From the NCBI RefSeq assembly GCF_022698165.1, contig NZ_JALDAY010000018.1, positions 62,001 to 126,000 of the forward strand: 64,000 nt of DNA, given 5' to 3'. Origin of the DNA: Streptomyces cylindrosporus. GTDB taxonomy: Bacteria > Actinomycetota > Actinomycetes > Streptomycetales > Streptomycetaceae. Position numbers and translations under genes: made by a program. Positions 57,819 to 64,000 of the stretch are shown here, piece by piece. Under the pieces are notes generated by a model. The model saw only the letters and a list, made by a program, of their open reading frames with translations, was not told where the DNA came from and made no database searches. How positions within the stretch are numbered: position 1 is the first letter of the stretch; every line of letters starts with the position of its first letter.

Positions 57819-58997
57819 GTGCACCTCGAATACACGCCCGAGCAGCAGCGGCTGCGTACCGAACTGCGCTCGTACTTCGCCGAGTTGGTGCCCGACAACG
57901 CCTACGCCCGGCACGGCGACCCGGCCGCCCAGAAGCGGTTCTACCGCGAGACCATCCGCCGCCTCGGCACCGACGGCTGGCTCGGCGTCGGCTGGCCGAA
58001 GGAGTACGGCGGGCGCGGGCTGACCGCGATGGAGCAGTTCATCTTCTTCGACGAGGCCGCCCAGGCGGGCGTACCGCTGCCGCTGATGGCGCTCAACACG
58101 GTCGGCCCGACGATCATGCAGTACGGCACCGACGAGCAGAAGGCGTACTTCCTGCCGAAGGTCCTCGCCGGCGAGATCGACTTCGCGATCGGCTACAGCG
58201 AGCCCGACGCCGGGACCGACCTCGCCTCCCTGAAGACGCGCGCGGTGCGGGACGGCGACGAGTACGTCGTCAACGGCCAGAAGATCTGGACGACGAACGG
58301 CGACACGGCCGACTGGGTCTGGCTGGCCACCCGCACCGACGCGGACGCCCCGCCGCACAAGGGCATCTCCATGCTCCTCGTGCCGACCACCGACCCCGGC
58401 TACTCCTGCACCGTCATCCGCACCCTCGCCTCGCACGACACGACCGCCAGCTACTACGAGAACGTCCGCGTCCCCGTCTCCCGCCGGGTCGGCGCCGAGA
58501 ACCAGGGCTGGCGGCTGATCACCAACCAGCTCAACCACGAACGCGTCACCCTCGCCGCACACGGCACCATGGCCATCCGCGCCCTCCAGGACGTGCAGCG
58601 CTGGGCGATGGAGACCAAGCTCGCCGACGGCCGCCGGGTCGTCGACCTCCCGTGGGTGCGCCGCCGCCTCGCCCAGACCCACACCAGGCTCGACGCCATG
58701 AAGCTCATGAACTGGCGCATGGTGAACGCCGTCCAGAACGGCACCCTCACCCCCCAGGACGCCTCCGCGGTCAAGGTCTACGGCTCCGAGGCCCGCCGGG
58801 ACGCCTACGCCTGGCTGATGGAGATCGTCGGCGCCGCGGGCGAACTGAAGGAGGGCTCGGCGGGCGCGGTCCTGCACGGCGAGCTGGAGCGCGGCTACCG
58901 CTCGGCGGTCATCTTCACCTTCGGCGGCGGCAACAACGAGATCCAGCGGGAGATCATCTCGTGGATCGGTCTGGGGATGCCGAGGGTACGGCGTTAG
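57819..58997 (+). CDS. Acyl-CoA dehydrogenase (FadE26/ChsE4-like)
   Basis: The protein has 392 residues. EYTPEQQRLRTELRSYFAEL at the N-terminus, FAIGYSEPDAGTDLASLKT, VNGQKIWTTNGDTADWVWLATRTD and a C-terminal FTFGGGNNEIQREIISW are typical. FadE26-type enzymes act in steroid side-chain degradation as heterotetramers with FadE27. No FadE27-like gene is adjacent, so the partner is elsewhere or substrates differ. The GTG at 57819 follows CTGGAGGCGCC. A KstR-type box upstream supports a sterol or steroid-like substrate. Confidence 0.9.
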   Translation: MHLEYTPEQQRLRTELRSYFAELVPDNAYARHGDPAAQKRFYRETIRRLGTDGWLGVGWPKEYGGRGLTAMEQFIFFDEAAQAGVPLPLMALNTVGPTIMQYGTDEQKAYFLPKVLAGEIDFAIGYSEPDAGTDLASLKTRAVRDGDEYVVNGQKIWTTNGDTADWVWLATRTDADAPPHKGISMLLVPTTDPGYSCTVIRTLASHDTTASYYENVRVPVSRRVGAENQGWRLITNQLNHERVTLAAHGTMAIRALQDVQRWAMETKLADGRRVVDLPWVRRRLAQTHTRLDAMKLMNWRMVNAVQNGTLTPQDASAVKVYGSEARRDAYAWLMEIVGAAGELKEGSAGAVLHGELERGYRSAVIFTFGGGNNEIQREIISWIGLGMPRVRR

Positions 58998-59006
58998 CCT
59001 GCCCGT

Positions 59007-59849
59007 ATGGGTGATCCGGGGCTGTTCACACCGAAGTCGGTCACATGGCAGATGCACGCCGACCCCATGATGTGGGTCGCCGGCGTCCGCGCGCTCTACC
59101 TCCAGGCGCTCCACCCGCGCGCGGTGCGCGGGGTCATGCAGAACTCCGACTTCCGCAAGGACGCCTGGGGGCGGCTGATGCGGACCGCGAACTTCGTCGG
59201 CACCACGACCTACGGGACGACCGAAGCGGCCGAGCGGGCGGGCGCCCGGGTACGGAAGATCCACAGCATGCTGGGGGCGACCGACCCGGACACGGGGGAG
59301 CGGTATGGCGTCGACGAACCCGAGCTGCTGCTGTGGGTGCACTGCGCCGAGATCGACTCCTATCTGCAGGTCGCCCGGCGTTCCGGATTCCGGCTCACCG
59401 ACGAGCAGGCCGACCGTTACATCGGCGAACACCGCACGAGCGCCCGCCTGGTGGGCCTCGACCCCGACGCCGTACCCGCGAACCAGGAGGAGATGGCCGC
59501 CTACTTCGAGAAGGTGCGACCCGAACTCGCCGCCGGACCCGAGGCACGCGAAGTGGACGACTTCCTCCTCCGCCCGCCGACGCACCCCCTCCTCGTCCCG
59601 GCGCGCGAGGTGCTGTGGCGGCGCGTGGCACAACTGGCGTACGCCGCCCTGCCGCCGTACGCCCACGAGCTGTACGGCAGACCGGCCCCGAAACCCGGGA
59701 CCGTCACTCTGCAACTGCGTGCCACGGGCAACCTGCTGCGCTGCGTCCCCGCACGTGTGCGCTGGCAACTTCCGCCCAAGCACATCATCCGCGCCATGTC
59801 ACGGCTCGGCCCCGGCTCGCGCCCGGCACCGTACAAACTCGGACGATAG
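59007..59849 (+). CDS. DUF2236 / MpaB-family oxygenase-like protein
   Basis: The protein has 280 residues. It has FTPKSVTWQMHADPMMWVAG, ALYLQALHPRAVRGVMQNS and WVHCAEIDSYLQVAR. The last carries a His in the position of the heme-binding helix of latex-clearing/MpaB oxygenases. Enzymatic activity unproven. It starts 9 bp after the dehydrogenase stop, so probably in the same KstR-type unit. Confidence 0.85.
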   Translation: MGDPGLFTPKSVTWQMHADPMMWVAGVRALYLQALHPRAVRGVMQNSDFRKDAWGRLMRTANFVGTTTYGTTEAAERAGARVRKIHSMLGATDPDTGERYGVDEPELLLWVHCAEIDSYLQVARRSGFRLTDEQADRYIGEHRTSARLVGLDPDAVPANQEEMAAYFEKVRPELAAGPEAREVDDFLLRPPTHPLLVPAREVLWRRVAQLAYAALPPYAHELYGRPAPKPGTVTLQLRATGNLLRCVPARVRWQLPPKHIIRAMSRLGPGSRPAPYKLGR

Positions 59850-59912
59850 CTCGCCATACTGGACGAGCCAGGGGAGGGCGGGGCGCGGACCGGCGGGGGG
59901 CGATCGCGGGAG

Positions 59913-62147
59913 ATGGGGGACAGCAAGCTGATCCAGGGCCGGTACCGGCTGCTCGACCTGATCGGGCGGGGCGGTATGGGCGAGGTGTGGCGGGCCCGGG
60001 ACGAGTCGCTCGGCCGGCATGTCGCCGTGAAGTGCCTCAAGCCGTTGGGCCCGCACCACGACCAGGCCTTCACCCGCGTCCTACGAGAACGCTTCCGCCG
60101 CGAGGCCCGGGTCGCCGCCGCCCTCCAGCACCGCGGGATCACCGTCGTGCACGACTTCGGCGAGTCCGACGGCATCCTCTACCTGGTCATGGAACTCCTG
60201 GACGGCCGCAACCTCAGCCAGCTCCTGGAGGACAACAAGCACCACCCGCTCGCCGTCGCCGAGGTCGTCGAGATCGCCGACCAGGTCGCCGCCGCCCTCG
60301 CGTACACGCACCAACAGGGCATCGTGCACCGCGACCTGAAACCCGCCAACATCATGCGGCTCACCGACGGCACGGTGAAGATCTGCGACTTCGGCATCGC
60401 CCGCCTCGGCCACGACATCGGCTTCACCTCCCGCCTCACCGGCACCGGCATCGCGATGGGCACCCCGCACTACATGTCCCCGGAGCAGATCGGCGGTTCC
60501 GAGGTCGACCAGCGCAGCGACCTGTACTCGCTGGGCTGCGTGCTGTACGAGATCGCCACCGGCGCCCCGCCCTTCGACCTTGAGGACGCCTGGGCGATCC
60601 TCGTCGGCCACCGCGACACCCCGCCGCAGCCGCCGCGCAGCAGGCGCGCGGAGATCCCCGAGTACCTCGAGAAGGTCATCCTGGACCTGCTGGCCAAGCG
60701 TCCCGAGCAACGCCCGCACGACGCACGGGAGCTGGGCCGCCGGATCACCCTGGGCCGTACGACACCGGCGTACGTGCCGACCGTCGTCACCCCGCAGCCG
60801 AGCCTGCGTCCGCCGGAGAGCCCGCGTGAGGCCCGGCTGCCGTCCTGGACCCGCGGCATGACCACCGGCCACAAGGCGACCGGCGCCGGCCTGAGCACCA
60901 CTCCTCCCGACGCCGGGGCCGGGCTCACCGGCGAGTGGATCCCCAGGCCCGCGGGCGGCCGGGCCGACGAACCCCGGCCCGACGAGCCCGCCACCCCCTC
61001 CCGGCAGGCGATCACCGCGCTCGCCGGACGCCACAACGCGGGCCTGAGCCTGGGCCGGCTGGGCCGCTGGGCGGAGGCCGGCGAGGTGCACCGTGCCGTC
61101 GCCGCCGAACGCGCCCACCTCCTCGGCCCCGACCACCCCGACACCCTCGCCAGCCGCTACGAGGTCGCCTTCACCCTCAGCCGCACCGGCCGCGCCGCCG
61201 ACGCCCTCCAGGAGTACAAGCACGTGGCCGCCGCCAGGACCCGCGCACTGGGCGCCGACCACCCCGACACCCTCGCCGCCCGCCAGGAAATGGCCTACGT
61301 GCTGGGCCAGTTGGGGCGGCACTTCGACGCCCACCAGGTCTACACGTCGGTGCTCGCCGCCCGCGAACGCGGCATGGGCCCCGACCACCCCGACACCCTG
61401 CGCTGCCGCCACAACCTCGCCTTCAACCTCAGCCGCCTCGGCCGGCTGGAGGACTCGTACCGCATGGCCCTGGACGTGGCCGCGGCCCGCGCCCGCGTCC
61501 TCGGCGCCGAGCACCCCGACACGCTGGTCACCCGCTACGAAGTCGCCTACGCCCTCGGCCAGTTGGGCCGCTGGCCCGAGGCCCTGCAGACCTACCGCGA
61601 GGTCGCCGAGGCCCGCGCCCGGGCCCTCGGCCCCGACCACGCCGACACCCTCGCCGCCCGCTACGAGGTCGGCATCAGCCTCGGCCGCCTCGGCCGCAGC
61701 GCCGAGGCGCTCACCCTCTACCGCGAGCTGATCGACGACCGCGCCCGCGTCCAGGGCCCCACCCACCCCGAGACCCTGCGCGCCCGCCACGGCCTCGGCG
61801 TCAACCTCGGCCGCCTGGGCCGCTGGGAGGAGGCCCTCGCCGAGTCCCGTGACGTCTGCGCCATCCGCGAACGCGTGCTGGGCCCCGACCACCCGGACAC
61901 GCTGGTCAGCCGACGCGAGGTCGCCGTCGGCCTCGGCTGGCTGGGCCGCTGGCCCGACGCCCTCACCGAGTACCGCCGCGTCGCCGCCGCCCGCGAACGC
62001 GTCCTGGGCCCCGACCACCCGGACACCCTCGCCAGCCGCAACGACGAGGCCCACTGCCTGGAACAGCTCGGCCGCGGCGCCGAGGCCGTCGAGCTGTACC
62101 GCAGGGTCGCGGTCCTGCGCCAGCAGCGGGCCTCGGGCGGGCGCTGA
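59913..62147 (+). CDS. Ser/Thr protein kinase with C-terminal TPR array
   Basis: The protein has 744 residues. The kinase domain (about 10-270) is complete: glycine loop GRGGMGEVW (18-26), Lys40, HRDLKPAN (Asp141), DFG (Asp159) and an activation segment with GTPHYMSPEQ. A Pro-rich linker (about 275-365) leads to eight exact-length 42-residue tetratricopeptide repeats (402-737) preceded by a half repeat. No transmembrane helix, so cytoplasmic. The TPRs probably bind protein partners. GTG/ATG choice: the ATG at 59913 puts the glycine loop at the usual distance. Confidence 0.94.
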   Translation: MGDSKLIQGRYRLLDLIGRGGMGEVWRARDESLGRHVAVKCLKPLGPHHDQAFTRVLRERFRREARVAAALQHRGITVVHDFGESDGILYLVMELLDGRNLSQLLEDNKHHPLAVAEVVEIADQVAAALAYTHQQGIVHRDLKPANIMRLTDGTVKICDFGIARLGHDIGFTSRLTGTGIAMGTPHYMSPEQIGGSEVDQRSDLYSLGCVLYEIATGAPPFDLEDAWAILVGHRDTPPQPPRSRRAEIPEYLEKVILDLLAKRPEQRPHDARELGRRITLGRTTPAYVPTVVTPQPSLRPPESPREARLPSWTRGMTTGHKATGAGLSTTPPDAGAGLTGEWIPRPAGGRADEPRPDEPATPSRQAITALAGRHNAGLSLGRLGRWAEAGEVHRAVAAERAHLLGPDHPDTLASRYEVAFTLSRTGRAADALQEYKHVAAARTRALGADHPDTLAARQEMAYVLGQLGRHFDAHQVYTSVLAARERGMGPDHPDTLRCRHNLAFNLSRLGRLEDSYRMALDVAAARARVLGAEHPDTLVTRYEVAYALGQLGRWPEALQTYREVAEARARALGPDHADTLAARYEVGISLGRLGRSAEALTLYRELIDDRARVQGPTHPETLRARHGLGVNLGRLGRWEEALAESRDVCAIRERVLGPDHPDTLVSRREVAVGLGWLGRWPDALTEYRRVAAARERVLGPDHPDTLASRNDEAHCLEQLGRGAEAVELYRRVAVLRQQRASGGR
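61116..62123 (+). repeat. Eight tandem 126-bp TPR-coding repeats
   Basis: Each unit encodes 42 residues starting near RVLGPDHPDTL and ending AAARA/E. Units stay exactly in register, total 1008 bp. Coding repeats, not CRISPR. Confidence 0.9.
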
Positions 62148-62200
62148 CACCTGGCCGTACACCCCTGGCCGCCGACGATCATCACGTGTTACGAAGAACC

Positions 62201-63769
62201 ATGACCGCACACGAGGGACACCGGACCTACGACGCCGTGATCGTCGGCGGCGGACACAACGGTCTGGTCGCCGCCGCCTACCTTGCCCGCGCCGGACGCT
62301 CCGTGCTGGTCCTCGAACGGCTGGACCGCACCGGGGGCGCCGCGATCTCCACCCGCCCCTTCGCCGGCGTCGACGCACGCCTGTCGCGCTACTCGTACCT
62401 CGTCAGCCTGCTGCCGAAGAAGATCGTGCGCGACCTCGGCCTCGACTTCCGCGTCCGCACCCGCACCATCTCCTCGTACACCCCGGTGGAGCGGGACGGC
62501 CGGCCGACCGGACTCCTCGTCGGCGGCGGCGACCGGCGCACCCGGCAGGCCTTCGCCGAACTCACCGGCTCCGACCGCGAGTTCGAGGCCTGGCAGCGCT
62601 TCTACGACATGACGGGCCGGGTCGCCGAGCGGGTCTTCCCGACCCTGACCGAGCCGCTGCCGACGCGGGACGAACTGCGCCGCCGGGTCGACGACGAGGA
62701 GGCCTGGCGGGTGCTGTTCGAGGAGCCGATCGGCGTCGCGGTCGAGGACCGCTTCGCCGACGACCTCGTGCGGGGCGTGGTCCTCACCGACGCCCTCATC
62801 GGCACCTTCGCCGACGCCCACGAGCCCTCGCTGGCGCAGAACCGCTGCTTCCTCTACCACGTGATCGGCGGCGGCACCGGCGCCTGGGACGTCCCCGTCG
62901 GCGGCATGGGCGCGCTGACCGACGCCCTCGCCGGGGCCGCCCGGGACGCGGGTGCCGTCCTCGCCACCGGCCACGAGGCGGTACGGATCGCCACGGACGG
63001 CCGAACCGCCGAGATCGGCTACCGCACGGCCGAGGGCGAGGGCGTGGTCGCCGCCCGGCACGTCCTCGTGAACGCCTCCCCGCAGGCCCTCGCCGAACTG
63101 ACCGGCGACACCCCGCCCGAGCCCGCCGAGGGCGCCCAGCTCAAGGTCAACATGCTGCTCAAGCGGCTGCCGAAGCTGCGCGACACCTCGGTCGACCCGC
63201 GCGAGGCCTTCTCCGGCACCTTCCACATCGCCGAGGGCTACCAGCAGCTCGCCACCGCCCACGCCCAGGCCGCCGCCGGCGAACTGCCGGCCGCGCCGCC
63301 CTCCGAGATCTACTGCCACTCCCTCACCGACCCGACGATCCTCGGCCCGGACCTGGTCGAACAGGGCTACCAGACCCTCACCCTCTTCGGCCTGCACACC
63401 CCGGCCAGGCTCTTCGACCGGGACAACGACGCCGTACGCGAGGAACTCCTCAAGTCGACCCTCGCCCAGCTCGACGCCCACCTCGCCGAACCCCTCGCGG
63501 ACTGCCTCGCCGTCGACGCCGACGGCCGCCCCTGCATCGAGGCGAAGACCCCGCTCGACCTGGAACGCGACCTGCGCCTGCCCGGCGGCAACATCTTCCA
63601 CCGCGAGCTGTCCTGGCCGTACGCCCAGGAGCACACCGGCCGCTGGGGCGTGGAGACGGCCCACCCGAACGTGCTGCTGTGCGGGGCGGGCGCGGTACGC
63701 GGCGGGGGAGTGAGCGGGGTGCCCGGGCACAACGCGGCGATGGCGGTGCTGGAGGCGACCGGCGAGTGA
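62201..63769 (+). CDS. FAD-dependent oxidoreductase (phytoene desaturase / retinol saturase-like)
   Basis: The protein has 522 residues. An N-terminal dinucleotide-binding motif (VIVGGGHNGLVAAAYLARAG, about 13-32) is present, and a C-terminal FAD-contact region includes LLCGAGAVRGGGVSGVPGHNAA. The central part is as in the CrtI-like amine oxidase superfamily. Substrate unknown. I take the ATG at 62201; an in-frame GTG at 62186 would add a TTA codon (Leu), rare in Streptomyces. It overlaps the methyltransferase start (GTGA). Confidence 0.88.
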   Translation: MTAHEGHRTYDAVIVGGGHNGLVAAAYLARAGRSVLVLERLDRTGGAAISTRPFAGVDARLSRYSYLVSLLPKKIVRDLGLDFRVRTRTISSYTPVERDGRPTGLLVGGGDRRTRQAFAELTGSDREFEAWQRFYDMTGRVAERVFPTLTEPLPTRDELRRRVDDEEAWRVLFEEPIGVAVEDRFADDLVRGVVLTDALIGTFADAHEPSLAQNRCFLYHVIGGGTGAWDVPVGGMGALTDALAGAARDAGAVLATGHEAVRIATDGRTAEIGYRTAEGEGVVAARHVLVNASPQALAELTGDTPPEPAEGAQLKVNMLLKRLPKLRDTSVDPREAFSGTFHIAEGYQQLATAHAQAAAGELPAAPPSEIYCHSLTDPTILGPDLVEQGYQTLTLFGLHTPARLFDRDNDAVREELLKSTLAQLDAHLAEPLADCLAVDADGRPCIEAKTPLDLERDLRLPGGNIFHRELSWPYAQEHTGRWGVETAHPNVLLCGAGAVRGGGVSGVPGHNAAMAVLEATGE

Positions 63770-64000
63770 CGGACTCGCCGCGGGAGTTCTACGACGGTCT
63801 CGCCGCCGACTACCACCGCATCTTCCCGGACTGGGACGCGAGCATGTCCCACCAAGCCGCTGTCCTGGACGGGTTGTTGACCCGAGGCCTCGGCCCGGGA
63901 CCGCACCGGGTCCTGGACTGCGCCTGCGGCATCGGCACCCAGGCGATCGGCCTCGCCCGGACCGGTCACCGGGTCGTCGGCGCCGACCTGAGCCCCGTCG
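63766..64000 (+). CDS. SAM-dependent methyltransferase, 3'-truncated by window edge
   Basis: 78 residues are visible, then the window ends. The GTG at 63766 overlaps the TGA of the oxidoreductase (GTGA). REFYDGLAADYHRIFPDWDASM and the class I motif VLDCACGIGTQAIGLA mark a small-molecule methyltransferase with Rossmann fold. The conserved GADLSP follows. Substrate unknown; coupling to the oxidoreductase suggests a shared pathway. Confidence 0.85.
   Translation, partial: MTDSPREFYDGLAADYHRIFPDWDASMSHQAAVLDGLLTRGLGPGPHRVLDCACGIGTQAIGLARTGHRVVGADLSPV

Noticed and set aside
61116..62123. Regular 126-bp tandem repeats, considered as CRISPR or satellite
   Set aside because: They encode in-frame 42-residue TPRs and have no spacers.
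62186..62200. Upstream GTG start with a TTA codon implying bldA control of the oxidoreductase
   Set aside because: The ATG at 62201 fits the family start better. The TTA would lie outside the gene.

Overview
The window is high-GC actinobacterial chromosome, almost certainly Streptomyces. Evidence is the strongly GC-biased third codon positions, dense ATGA/GTGA gene overlaps, GTG starts, and families typical of the genus. About 60 protein genes are readable. Both edges cut a gene: a nitroreductase on the left and a methyltransferase on the right. I see no tRNA, rRNA, CRISPR array, insertion sequence or prophage.

Positions 1 to about 54,600 form one large accessory island that looks like a hypoxia/dormancy (DosR/DevR-type) regulon. 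It holds a NarL/LuxR-type response regulator (968-1669), seven universal stress proteins, five CBS+BON proteins, three cNMP-binding-fold proteins without a DNA-binding domain, two Acg-like nitroreductases, two Rv1733c-like membrane proteins and an OsmC protein. It also holds two P2-type cation ATPases, a P1B-type ATPase carrying a C-terminal hemerythrin domain, and two TrkA proteins. Its metabolic genes are those expected when respiration stops: zinc alcohol dehydrogenase, PPK2, phosphoketolase, a GNAT + ADP-forming acyl-CoA synthetase fusion, pyruvate phosphate dikinase, a flavodoxin-domain protein, and a complete group 3b-type [NiFe] hydrogenase (four subunits) with HypF, HypC, HypD, HypE and an endopeptidase. 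HypA, HypB and a partner histidine kinase are not in the window.

The most notable signal is a shared promoter design. A 14-bp palindrome, GGRCCGNNCGGYCC, usually occurs as two copies about 21 bp apart. The copy nearer the gene is followed, after 23-25 nt (mostly 24), by a core element close to GASGCTGRAG. I could place this module in front of about 14 transcription units. Two modules lie between divergent stress-protein genes and have core elements on both sides. One is nested in the 3' end of an upstream gene, and one precedes an otherwise unnoticed 31-codon ORF. The response regulator at 968-1669 has a box upstream and is the obvious candidate to bind them.

Layout. 1-5067: nitroreductase, regulator, CBS/CNB pair, small membrane protein, SulP transporter. 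5400-8239: Usp-Adh-Usp operon. 8245-12822: PPK2, phosphoketolase, CNB protein, Rv1733c-like protein. 12842-18423 (minus): two TrkA, P-type ATPase, OsmC, CBS. 18556-21778 (minus): small ORF, Usp, CBS, a broken site-2 protease, hypothetical. 22033-28630 (minus): ABC-2 exporter, hemerythrin-fused ATPase, Usp. 28909-36651 (plus): Usp, CtpF-like ATPase, GNAT-ACD, CBS, flavodoxin, membrane peptide. 36749-39360: Gmad2 lipoprotein, nitroreductase, Rv1733c-like protein. 39364-49881 (minus): hydrogenase and its maturation genes. 49958-54573: two Usp genes and PPDK.

From about 54,590 on, the content is more ordinary: two small hypotheticals, a Cys-rich four-helix-bundle protein, a histidine phosphatase homologue without its catalytic histidines, and a cobalamin-riboswitch-controlled cbtB-cbtA pair. 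These are followed by a FadE26-like acyl-CoA dehydrogenase behind a KstR-type operator, an MpaB/DUF2236 protein, a Ser/Thr kinase with eight 42-residue TPRs, a phytoene-desaturase-like oxidoreductase and a methyltransferase. All functions are inferred from sequence alone.
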